64,000 nucleotides of DNA from positions 434,001 to 498,000 of the forward strand of contig NZ_CP108109.1 in NCBI RefSeq assembly GCF_036199905.1, in the 5' to 3' direction. Origin of the DNA: Streptomyces sp. NBC_00223. GTDB taxonomy: Bacteria; Actinomycetota; Actinomycetes; Streptomycetales; Streptomycetaceae. The notes under the pieces were generated by a model. The model was not told the origin of the DNA. It saw nothing but the letters and a program-made list of their open reading frames with translations, and made no database searches. The position numbers and the translations under genes are program-made. This document shows, in pieces, positions 51,707 to 60,115 of this stretch (its first letter is position 1; every line of letters starts with the position of its first letter).

Positions 51707-51742
51707 CTTGCTGCCAGTGGTGCGCGGGCGGGCGGCAGCAAG
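51707..51742. promoter_or_regulatory. inverted repeat in the divergent paaA / ligase promoter region
   Basis: CTTGCTGCC at 51707-51715 and its exact complement at 51734-51742, separated by 18 bases, in the 183-base gap between two divergent operons. Plausible operator for a regulator controlling both arms; no regulator gene is visible in the locus. Confidence 0.4.
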
Positions 51743-51821
51743 ATGTCAGTGGCCGTCGTCCGCCTCCCGGCACTCCCCCAGCATGTGACCACCACAGGAG
51801 TCAGCGAGGGGAGTGGACGAC

Positions 51822-53375
51822 GTGCCCAGGAGCAAGGGCTTCTACATCGGCTTGATGTTCGACCGCGCCGCGCGGCGGCACGCCGCGGCACCGGTCGTAC
51901 TCGACACCCCGTTGCAGCTGTCGCCGCAGGACGGCACCACGGTGACGGTCGGCCGACTGGCTGAACTCGTAAGGGAGTTGGCGGGTCGGCTGGTGACCGC
52001 CGGGGTACGGCCGGGCGACCGGGTCGCCGTCTACAAGACCAACAACTTCGACATCGCGCTGCTGGCCGCCGCGGTCCAGCGGGCCGGCGCGGTCCCCGCG
52101 CTGTTCTCACCGATGCTCACCGGCGAGACGGTCAGTGGGCTGCTGGAACGCCTGGACTCGCCGTGGCTGCTGACCGACGCGGACAAGTTCACCGCCACCG
52201 GGCTCGACGCCTCCGCCGCGCGCGGGGTGCTGCTGGTCGCGGGCGAGGAGCTGCCCGGCACCCAGTCGCTGAGCCGCCACCGGGCGGCCTCGCTGCGCGG
52301 CACGTCGGTGCCCGGACCGCACGAGCCGGGTCTGATCAGCCACACCTCGGGGACGACCGGACTGCCCAAGCTGGTCGTGCAGACGCCCAACGCGCTCTAC
52401 CACCGGCTGTGGCTCCAGAAGGTCGTCGGCTCCTGGGTGTGGCGGCACGAGACCGTCGCCCTCGCCGTCACCTTCGTCCACGCCCGCTTCTACAGCGCCC
52501 TCGACCTGGGCATCTCCTACGGCAACCCGCTGCTGATCGCGGTGGACACCGGCCCGGAGAACATCGGGCCGTTCTTCGCCCGGCACCGGCCCGGCGCGGT
52601 GGAGACCCAGCCCAACACCTTCATCGACTGGGAGGTGCTGGCCGATGCCGACGGCCGGCCGCTGTCCAGCGTGCGGTGCTACAGCGCCACCTTCGACGCG
52701 ATGCACCCGCGCACCATCCAGACCCTGCTGGGCGCGTCGGTCCGCCGCGGCCCGAAGTTCATCCAGCTGTACGGGCAGACCGAGACCGGGCCGGTCGCCG
52801 GCCGCTTCTACACCGCGCGCGGGCTGGCCCGGATGGACGGACGGTGTGTGGGCCGGCCGCTGCCCGGGGTGATCCGGATGCGTATCACCGACGACGAGGG
52901 CCGCCGGGTGAAGGCCGGCACGGTGGGTCACATAGAGGTCAACAGCCGTACGCGCGCGATCACTTACCTCAAGGAGGACGCCCGCTTCGCCGAGCAGCAG
53001 AACGGCTCCTGGTGGCGGATGGGCGACCTGGGCTATCTGGACCGGCTGGGGCGGCTGCATCTGCTGGACCGGGAGATCGACTCGGTCGGCACGGTCGACT
53101 CCAACCTGGAGATCGAGGACACCCTGATGGAGCGGCTGCCGGAGCTGCGCGAGGTCGTGGTCCTCGGCGGGCTCGGCCCCGTACCGGTGCCGGTGGTGTG
53201 CACCCGCGGGGACGAGCCGCTGGACGACGAGCGCTGGCGGCTGGCGCTGTCCGGACTGCCGGTACTGGCCGAGGTGGTGCAACTGCCCTTCGACCGGGTG
53301 CCGCGCACCTCGACCTGGAAGGTACGGCGGCCGGAGCTGATCCGGCTGCTGGAGAAGGAAGGCGTCCGTGACTGA
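51822..53375 (+). CDS. ANL-superfamily adenylate-forming enzyme
   Basis: A 517-residue acyl-adenylate ligase. Motifs: LISHTSGTTGLPKLVV (P-loop A3), YGQTETGP (A5), WWRMGDLGYLDRLGRLHLLD (A7-A8), and the catalytic lysine in PRTSTWKVRRPELI. It is not a canonical PaaK (which is about 430 residues with other motifs). In the cremeomycin locus an ANL enzyme of this general class (CreM) uses nitrite to diazotise an aryl amine, so a diazotase role is possible beside the CreE/CreD pair; aryl-CoA ligase is the alternative. First gene of the plus-strand operon. GTG at 51822 with GAGGGGAG. Confidence 0.85.
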   Translation: MPRSKGFYIGLMFDRAARRHAAAPVVLDTPLQLSPQDGTTVTVGRLAELVRELAGRLVTAGVRPGDRVAVYKTNNFDIALLAAAVQRAGAVPALFSPMLTGETVSGLLERLDSPWLLTDADKFTATGLDASAARGVLLVAGEELPGTQSLSRHRAASLRGTSVPGPHEPGLISHTSGTTGLPKLVVQTPNALYHRLWLQKVVGSWVWRHETVALAVTFVHARFYSALDLGISYGNPLLIAVDTGPENIGPFFARHRPGAVETQPNTFIDWEVLADADGRPLSSVRCYSATFDAMHPRTIQTLLGASVRRGPKFIQLYGQTETGPVAGRFYTARGLARMDGRCVGRPLPGVIRMRITDDEGRRVKAGTVGHIEVNSRTRAITYLKEDARFAEQQNGSWWRMGDLGYLDRLGRLHLLDREIDSVGTVDSNLEIEDTLMERLPELREVVVLGGLGPVPVPVVCTRGDEPLDDERWRLALSGLPVLAEVVQLPFDRVPRTSTWKVRRPELIRLLEKEGVRD

Positions 53376-53901
53376 CACCGGTCACCGGCCGTCGGCCGCC
53401 GTGGAGTTGGGCGTCGGCGTCCCCACCGGCGAGCCGGGCCTCGCCGTCCCCACCGGCGAGCCGGGCCTCGGCGCCCCCGACCACGATCCCGGCCTCAGCC
53501 TTCCCGCCGACGAGCCCACCGTCCCCGTCGGCGCCGGCGAACTGGGCGCCCGCCTCGGCATCGAGCTGATCTCCGCCGAACCCGGCCGCGTCGTCGGCTC
53601 GATGCCCGTGCTCGGCAACACCCAGCCCTTCGGGGTGCTGCACGGCGGCGCCTCCTGCGTACTGGCCGAGTCCCTTGCCTCGATCGGCGCCTGTCTGCAC
53701 TTCGCGGCCGACGGCGGTGTCGGAGTGGGCACCGAGATCAACGCCAGTCACCACCGGCCGGTGTCCACCGGGCGGGTCACGGGTGTGGCCACCGCCGTAC
53801 GTCTGGGCCGTACCCACGCCACGTACGAGATCGCCGTCGAGGACGAGCAGGGCCGCCGGGTGTGCAGCGCCCGGATGACCTGCGTGCGTTCGCGGGCCTG
53901 A
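53368..53901 (+). CDS. hotdog-fold thioesterase (PaaI-like)
   Basis: A 177-residue protein. The hotdog domain covers residues 55-175: TQPFGVLHGGASCVLAESLA holds the H92-G-G signature and a later acidic residue (AES), then VGVGTEINASHHRPVSTGRV. PaaI-type thioesterases hydrolyse stalled aryl-CoA thioesters. The first 50 residues are a low-complexity linker with two exact 'VPTGEPGL' repeats, encoded by a tandem DNA repeat. It overlaps the preceding gene by 8 bases. Confidence 0.87.
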   Translation: MTDTGHRPSAAVELGVGVPTGEPGLAVPTGEPGLGAPDHDPGLSLPADEPTVPVGAGELGARLGIELISAEPGRVVGSMPVLGNTQPFGVLHGGASCVLAESLASIGACLHFAADGGVGVGTEINASHHRPVSTGRVTGVATAVRLGRTHATYEIAVEDEQGRRVCSARMTCVRSRA

Positions 53902-53921
53902 GAGATCGAGGAGATCAGCCC

Positions 53922-55559
53922 ATGGTGCCGCCGACCCCCTCCGCCCACCGGGACACCTTCGCCCGCGACGGCCTGCCGCCCGCCGAGCAGTGGCCCGAAC
54001 TGGTCACCGATCTGCCCGAACTGCGCTATCCGCGGCTGCTCAACTGCGCCCACGAGCTGCTGGACACCACCATCGAGCGGTACGGCGCCGACCGGCCCGC
54101 CCTGTACGACCAGGACGGGCGGGAGTGGAGCTACGCCCGACTGCGCGACCGCGCCAACCGGATCGCCCATCTGCTGGTCGACGACCACGGTCTGGTGCCC
54201 GGCAACCGGGTGCTGCTGCGCGGCCCCAACTCCCCCTGGCTGGTGGCCTGCTGGCTGGCCGCGCTGAAGGCCGGGGCCGTCGTGGTGACGACGATGCCGC
54301 TGCTGCGGGCCGGTGAGCTGAAGCAGATCACCGACCGCGCCCAGGTCCAACTCGCCTTGTGCGAGCAGGACTTGACCGGTGAGCTGGAGGCCGCCGGCTT
54401 CCCCCGCGCACGCATCCTCACCTACACCGGCGCCGACGGGACGGACGGCGGGCCCGCCCCGCTGGCGGCCGACCGCTCCCCGCACTTCACCGCCGTGCGG
54501 ACCGCCGCAGACGACGTGGCGCTGATCGCCTTCACCTCCGGCACCAGCGGGGAGCCCAAGGCGACGCTGCACTTCCACCGCGATGTGCTCGCCATCGCCG
54601 ACACGTTCAGCGCGCATGTGCTGCGGCCCGACCCCGACGACGTGTTCATCGGCAGCCCGCCGCTGGCCTTCACCTTCGGCCTGGGCGGTCTGGTGGTCTT
54701 CCCGCTGCGGGCCGGCGCCTCGGCCGTCCTGCTGGAGAAGGCGCCGCCCGACGCGCTCTTCCGCGCCGTGGAACGGCACCGCGCGAGCGTGCTCTTCACC
54801 GCACCCACCGCCTACCGCAAGGCACTTGACGGGATCAAGGACTACGACCTGTCCTCGCTGCGGCGCTGTGTCTCGGCGGGCGAGGCGCTGCCCGCGTGGG
54901 TGTGGCGGGCCTTCCACGACGCCACCGGTCTGCGGATCATCGACGGTCTGGGCTCGACCGAGATGCTGCACATCTTCATCTCCGCGGCGGACGACGACAT
55001 CCGGGTGGGCGCCACCGGACGGCCGGTGCCCGGCTTCCGGGCCCGGGTCGTCGACGAGGGCGGCGCCGAGCTGCCCGACGGCACCCCCGGCCGGCTCGCC
55101 GTCCAGGGCCCGACCGGCTGCCGCTACCTCAGCGACGAGCGGCAGCGCACCCACGTACGGGACGGCTGGAACATCACCGGCGACATCTACATCCGGGACA
55201 CCGAAGGTTACTTCTGGTACCAGGCGCGTTCCGACGACATGATCGTGACCTCCGGCTACAACGTGGCCGCCCCCGAGGTCGAGCAGGCCGTCATACGGCA
55301 TCCCGCGGTGGCCGACTGCGGTGTCGTCGGCGTCCCCGACGACGAGCGCGGAGCCCTCGTCAAGTCCTATGTCGTACTGGCCCCCGGGCACTCTCCGTCC
55401 GGGCAACTGGCCAAGGACATACAGGAGTTCGTCAAGGCCACGATCGCTCCCTACAAGTACCCCCGACTGGTGGAATTCGTCACCGCTCTTCCGTCGAGCG
55501 CGACCGGAAAGCTCCAGCGCTCCGTGCTGCGGGATTCGGTGATGGCGCGCAGCGCGTGA
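53922..55559 (+). CDS. aminobenzoate-CoA ligase-like (benzoate-CoA ligase family)
   Basis: A 545-residue ANL enzyme resembling 2-aminobenzoate/benzoate-CoA ligases: PELRYPRLLNCAHELLDTTI, LIAFTSGTSGEPKATLHFHR (A3), IIDGLGSTEMLHIFISAADD (A5), GWNITGDIYIRDTEGYFWYQ (A7), SSATGKLQRSVLR with the catalytic lysine. It would make anthraniloyl- or benzoyl-CoA. With the anthranilate synthase next door the likely acid is anthranilate. ATG at 53922 has GAGGAG upstream; the frame opens earlier, within the preceding gene. Confidence 0.88.
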   Translation: MVPPTPSAHRDTFARDGLPPAEQWPELVTDLPELRYPRLLNCAHELLDTTIERYGADRPALYDQDGREWSYARLRDRANRIAHLLVDDHGLVPGNRVLLRGPNSPWLVACWLAALKAGAVVVTTMPLLRAGELKQITDRAQVQLALCEQDLTGELEAAGFPRARILTYTGADGTDGGPAPLAADRSPHFTAVRTAADDVALIAFTSGTSGEPKATLHFHRDVLAIADTFSAHVLRPDPDDVFIGSPPLAFTFGLGGLVVFPLRAGASAVLLEKAPPDALFRAVERHRASVLFTAPTAYRKALDGIKDYDLSSLRRCVSAGEALPAWVWRAFHDATGLRIIDGLGSTEMLHIFISAADDDIRVGATGRPVPGFRARVVDEGGAELPDGTPGRLAVQGPTGCRYLSDERQRTHVRDGWNITGDIYIRDTEGYFWYQARSDDMIVTSGYNVAAPEVEQAVIRHPAVADCGVVGVPDDERGALVKSYVVLAPGHSPSGQLAKDIQEFVKATIAPYKYPRLVEFVTALPSSATGKLQRSVLRDSVMARSA

Positions 55560-55680
55560 TCCGAGGGCCCTTCCGGTGCCGGGCGGCGCGACCCGCCCGG
55601 CCTCCGGGGCGCCCGCCGGGGCCCGCGCCCCGGGCTCCGCCCTTCCCTTCCCGACATCCGTGCAGGAAAGGCCCGTTGCC

Positions 55681-57987
55681 ATGTCACTGCTGGAGACCTC
55701 GACGGCCGCCGCGGCCGGCACCGCAGAAGCGGACGGAACCGCGGAAACAGCGAGCACCGTAGAAACAGCAGGCACCGCGGAAGCCGGCGGCCCGTCCGGT
55801 ACCGCGGACCGGCTCTGGACCACCCCCGCGGGCGTCCGCGTCCACCGCGTCAGCGAACCGGCCGGCCCCGCCCGCCTCGTCCGCGACGGCCTGGCGCGCG
55901 CCCTCGACCAGCGCCGCGGCATGCTGATCCACCGCGGCCACGACCGGGTCGTCGGCTACGTGGACCCGCCGCTCGAAGTGACGGTACGCGGCGATCTGAT
56001 CGCCGTGAGCGCCCTGAACCACCGCGGTCAGGTGCTGCTGCACGCCCTGGAACCCTTATTGGCCCGCTTGTTGACCCTCACCGAGAGCGGTCCTGGCACG
56101 GTCAGCGGCCGGGTGCCGGCCGGCGACCGGGTCTTCGCGGAGGAGGACCGCACCCGCCACGCCGGTGCCTTCGCCCCGGTCCGCGCCCTGCTCACGGCCA
56201 TGTCCGGCCCGCGGGACGAACTGCTGGGCCTGTACGGCGCGTTCGGCTACGACCTGATCTTCCACCTCGATCCCGTCCCCCTGCGTCAGCCGCGCGACCC
56301 GGGCGACCGCGACCTGGTGCTCCATCTGCCCGACGAGATCGTCGAGTTCGACCTGCGCCACGACCGGGCGGTACGCCACCGCTACGAGTTCGCCGCGGCC
56401 GGCCGCACCACCGAGGGCCTGCCCCGGACCACTCCCGCCCGCCCCTTCGTACCCGGCGTCCCCGACGCGCCGCGCGACCACGCGCCCGGCGAGTACGCCG
56501 AGGTGGTGACCCGCGCCAAGTCGCTCTTCCGCTCCGGCGACCTCTTCGAGGTGGTGCCCGGCCAGGTCTTCCGCCGCGCCTGCGCCCAGCCGCCCTCCGA
56601 ACTCTTCCGGCGGCTGCGCGCGTCCAACCCGGCCCCGCACAGCCTGCTGGCCAACCTCGGCGAGGGCGAGTACCTGGTCGGCGCCTCCCCCGAGATGTTC
56701 GTCAGGGTCCGGCACCGGGCGGCCGACGCCCGGGGCGGCCTGGTCGTGGAGTCCTCGCCGATCAGCGGCACGATCGCCCGCGGCGCCGACGTCCTGGAGG
56801 ACGCCGAGCGGGTCCGCGACCTGCTGGGCTCGGTCAAGGAGGAGTCCGAGCTGACCATGTGCACGGACGTGGACCGCAACGACAAGGCACGGGTGTGCGT
56901 GCCCGGCACCGTACGGGTCACCGCGCGCCGCCGGATCGAGATGTACTCCACGCTCATCCACACCGTCGACCATGTCGAGGGCCTGCTCTCCCCCGGCCGG
57001 GACGCGCTGGACGGCTTCCTCGCGCACCTGTGGGCGGTCACCGTCACCGGCGCCCCCAAGCTCGCCGCCGTGGAGTTCGTCGAGCGCGAGGAGCGGTCCG
57101 CCCGCCGCTGGTACGGCGGCGCGGCCGGGGTGCTGGCCTTCGACGGCACGCTGGACACCGTGCTGACGCTGCGGACGATCCAGGTGCGCGACGGGGTGGC
57201 CACCGTACGGGCCGGCGCGACGCTGCTGCACGACTCCGCGCCCGAGGCGGAGGAGGCCGAGACCGAACTGAAGGCCAAGGCGCTGCTGCGGGTCCTGGAG
57301 GCGCCGGCCGCACCGTACTCCCCGGGCCCCGGACGCGCCGACGGGAACGGCACCGACGCCGGGCGCCCCGGCGAGGGCCTGCGGGTGCTGATGGTCGACC
57401 ACCGGGACTCCTTCGCGCACACCCTGGCCGACTATCTGCGGCAGACCGGCGCCCGTGTGAGCACCTACCGGGCCGGCCGCCATCTGCCGCTGCTGACCAG
57501 TGAACGCCCCGATCTGCTCGTCCTGTCCCCCGGCCCGGGCCGGCCCGCCGACTTCGACCTGGCGGGCACCTTCGCCGAGGCCGAGAAGCTGGACCTCCCC
57601 GTCTTCGGGGTGTGCCTGGGCCTCCAGGGCCTGATCGAGTACTTCGGCGGCACCCTGTCCGTCCTGGACCTCCCGATGCACGGCAAGCCCTCGCGGGTCA
57701 GGGTCACCGACCCCGGCAGCGCGCTGCTGGCCGGGCTGCCGGCGGAGTTCGACGCGGGCCGCTACCACTCGCTGTACACTCCCACCGGCGACGTACCGGA
57801 CGAGCTGCGGGTGACCGCCGAGACCGACGACGGCGTGGCCATGGTCGTGGAGCACCGTGAACGACCGCTGGCCGCCGTCCAGTTCCACCCCGAATCGATC
57901 ATGACCACGCGTGGCGGGGCCGGCCATCTGATCATCGCCAACGCCGTCGCCTCGCTGACCCGCCTCGCCCGGGCCGGCCGGCCGTGA
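55681..57987 (+). CDS. fused anthranilate/ADIC synthase, TrpE-TrpG type
   Basis: A 768-residue fusion. Residues 60-550 are the chorismate-binding component: LGLYGAFGYDLIFHLDPVPL, FEVVPGQVFRRACAQPPSEL, SSPISGTIARGADVLEDAER and ELTMCTDVDRNDKARVCVPG, VTGAPK. Residues 570-768 are the class I glutaminase with C645 in FGVCLGLQGL and VQFHPESIM. The layout is shared by Streptomyces TrpEG and PhzE; I cannot tell anthranilate from aminodeoxyisochorismate synthase by eye, but a separate isochorismatase is absent, favouring anthranilate. The first 45 residues are Thr/Ala-rich. Confidence 0.9.
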   Translation: MSLLETSTAAAAGTAEADGTAETASTVETAGTAEAGGPSGTADRLWTTPAGVRVHRVSEPAGPARLVRDGLARALDQRRGMLIHRGHDRVVGYVDPPLEVTVRGDLIAVSALNHRGQVLLHALEPLLARLLTLTESGPGTVSGRVPAGDRVFAEEDRTRHAGAFAPVRALLTAMSGPRDELLGLYGAFGYDLIFHLDPVPLRQPRDPGDRDLVLHLPDEIVEFDLRHDRAVRHRYEFAAAGRTTEGLPRTTPARPFVPGVPDAPRDHAPGEYAEVVTRAKSLFRSGDLFEVVPGQVFRRACAQPPSELFRRLRASNPAPHSLLANLGEGEYLVGASPEMFVRVRHRAADARGGLVVESSPISGTIARGADVLEDAERVRDLLGSVKEESELTMCTDVDRNDKARVCVPGTVRVTARRRIEMYSTLIHTVDHVEGLLSPGRDALDGFLAHLWAVTVTGAPKLAAVEFVEREERSARRWYGGAAGVLAFDGTLDTVLTLRTIQVRDGVATVRAGATLLHDSAPEAEEAETELKAKALLRVLEAPAAPYSPGPGRADGNGTDAGRPGEGLRVLMVDHRDSFAHTLADYLRQTGARVSTYRAGRHLPLLTSERPDLLVLSPGPGRPADFDLAGTFAEAEKLDLPVFGVCLGLQGLIEYFGGTLSVLDLPMHGKPSRVRVTDPGSALLAGLPAEFDAGRYHSLYTPTGDVPDELRVTAETDDGVAMVVEHRERPLAAVQFHPESIMTTRGGAGHLIIANAVASLTRLARAGRP

Positions 57988-58093
57988 CGCGGACCGGCGC
58001 CGCCGCCGCTGCCGGCGCCGCCGCGCGGAACGCCCTGCCCGGCCCGGCGGGCACTCGTCCGGGTCCGCGGACCCGTGGAACAGGAGAGCCCGA

Positions 58094-60115
58094 GTGACCG
58101 GCACACATCTGCGCGTAGGACTCGTCGGCATGGGACCGCGGGGGCTGTCGGTGCTCGAACGGCTGTGTGCCAACGAGCGCAAGTCCCCCTCCCGCGACGC
58201 CGTCACCGTCCATGTCGTGGACCCCTACCCGCCCGGCGCCGGCCGGGTGTGGCGCACCGCCCAGTCCCGGCATCTGCTGATGAACACCGTCGCCTCGCAG
58301 ATCACCCTCTTCACCGACGACAGCGTCCGGATCGAGGGTCCCGTCGAGTCCGGCCCCAGCCTGTACGAGTGGGCCCGCTCACCGGCGCTGCTGAGCCACC
58401 CGGACGAGGACCCGCCCGGCGACCACGACGAACGGGTGCGCGCCGAGGCCCGCGCGCTCGGGCCCGACGACTACCCCACCCGCGCCTTCTACGGCCACTA
58501 CCTGGAGGCCGTCCACCGTTACCTCACCGCCGGCGCTCCCGCGCACGTCACCGTCGTCACCCACCGCGGCCTCGCCCTCGCCCTGGACGACGACGGCACC
58601 GGCGATCGCCTCCAGACGCTCACCCTGGAGGACGGCACCCGCCTCACCGGTCTGCACGCGGTGGTGCTCGCCCAGGGCCATGTGCCGGCCCGGCCCGACG
58701 CCGGGGAGGAGGAGTTCGCCCGGCGGGCGAGGGAGGCCGGACTGACGTACATCGCCCCGGCCAACCCCGCCGATGTGGACCTGGCCGCGATCGGCCCCGG
58801 CGCGGCCGTACTCCTGCGCGGCCTGGGCCTGAACTTCTTCGACCACATGGCGCTGTTCACCCACGGCCGCGGCGGCTCCTTCGAGCGGGCCGGCGACCGC
58901 CTGGTCTACCGCCCCTCCGGCCGCGAGCCGCGGCTGTACGCCGGATCGCGGCGAGGGGTGCCCTACCACGCGCGCGGCGAGAACGAGAAGGGAGCGCACG
59001 GCCGCCACCAGCCCGCCCTGCTGACCGTCGACACGGTCCGACGCCTGCGCGAACGCGTCCGGGGCGGCGGCCGGGTCACCTTCCGCGAGGACCTGTGGCC
59101 GCTGATCGCCACGGAGGTCGAGAGCGTCTACTACGGCACCCTGCTCACCTCCCTCGGCCGTGACGCCGAGCGGCCCGCGCTGGTCGCGCGCTACCTGGCC
59201 GCCCGGCGGGACGACGAGCGGCGGGCGCTGCTGGACTCGTACGGCATCGGCGCCGCAGACCGCTGGGAGTGGGCGGATCTGGCCCGCCCGCACGGCGACG
59301 TCACGTTCACCGGCCCCGGCGACTTCCACGCGTGGCTGCTCGACCGGCTGCGCCGCGATGTCCTCGACGCCCGCGCCGGGAACGTCGGCGGTCCCCTCAA
59401 GGCCGCCCTCGACGTGCTGCGCGACCTGCGCAACGAGATACGGCTCGCCGTCGACCACGCGGGGATAGACGGCGGGTCCTACCGCACGGAACTGCGGGAC
59501 TGGTACACCCCGCTCAACGCTTTCCTGTCCATCGGCCCGCCGACCTCCCGTATCGAGGAGATGACGGCCCTGATCGAGGCCGGGGTGCTGACCGTGCTCG
59601 GTCCCGGGGTACGGGTGCGGCTGGACGCGGACACACCGTCCTTCGTCGCCGAGTCCGATGTCCCGGGCAGCCGGGTGCGGGCCGGGGTCCTCATCGAGGC
59701 CCGGCTGCCCGAGCCGGACCTGCGCCGCACCGCGGACCCGCTGCTGCGCCATCTGCTGAGCACCGGTCAGTGCCGGCCCTACACGATCCCGGCCGGGTCC
59801 GGTGAGCCCTACGAGAGCGGCGGCCTGGCCGTCACCGAGCGGCCGTACCGCCTGCTGGACGCCAACGGCCGGGCCCACCCCAGGCGTTACGCCTACGGTG
59901 TCCCCACCGAGGCGGTGCACTGGGTCACCGCGGCGGGCATCCGCCCCGGCGTCGACTCGGTCACCCTCGGCGACTCCGACGCCATCGCCCGCGCCGTTCT
60001 CTCCTCGCGGTCCGCCCGGAACGACCCTCCGCCGGGCGCCCCGGGCGCGGCGGAAGGTACAAACGGTACCGACGGCAGCCAGACGGACAGTGACCTGAAC
60101 GGGGTGTACGCATGA
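58094..60115 (+). CDS. CreE-like FAD-dependent monooxygenase (aspartate to nitrosuccinate)
   Basis: A 673-residue FAD/NAD(P)-binding protein. The Rossmann motif is VGLVGMGPRGLSVLERLCAN (8-27), followed by VHVVDPYPPGAGRVWRTAQS and HLLMNTVASQITLF; ALLVxGLGLNFFDHMALFTH type sequence is near 250. This domain set (FAD_NAD_binding_9) and length are those of CreE/FzmM, which oxidise L-aspartate to nitrosuccinate. The directly overlapping lyase gene (ATGA at 60112) is CreD-like, which strengthens the assignment. GTG at 58094. Confidence 0.82.
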   Translation: MTGTHLRVGLVGMGPRGLSVLERLCANERKSPSRDAVTVHVVDPYPPGAGRVWRTAQSRHLLMNTVASQITLFTDDSVRIEGPVESGPSLYEWARSPALLSHPDEDPPGDHDERVRAEARALGPDDYPTRAFYGHYLEAVHRYLTAGAPAHVTVVTHRGLALALDDDGTGDRLQTLTLEDGTRLTGLHAVVLAQGHVPARPDAGEEEFARRAREAGLTYIAPANPADVDLAAIGPGAAVLLRGLGLNFFDHMALFTHGRGGSFERAGDRLVYRPSGREPRLYAGSRRGVPYHARGENEKGAHGRHQPALLTVDTVRRLRERVRGGGRVTFREDLWPLIATEVESVYYGTLLTSLGRDAERPALVARYLAARRDDERRALLDSYGIGAADRWEWADLARPHGDVTFTGPGDFHAWLLDRLRRDVLDARAGNVGGPLKAALDVLRDLRNEIRLAVDHAGIDGGSYRTELRDWYTPLNAFLSIGPPTSRIEEMTALIEAGVLTVLGPGVRVRLDADTPSFVAESDVPGSRVRAGVLIEARLPEPDLRRTADPLLRHLLSTGQCRPYTIPAGSGEPYESGGLAVTERPYRLLDANGRAHPRRYAYGVPTEAVHWVTAAGIRPGVDSVTLGDSDAIARAVLSSRSARNDPPPGAPGAAEGTNGTDGSQTDSDLNGVYA

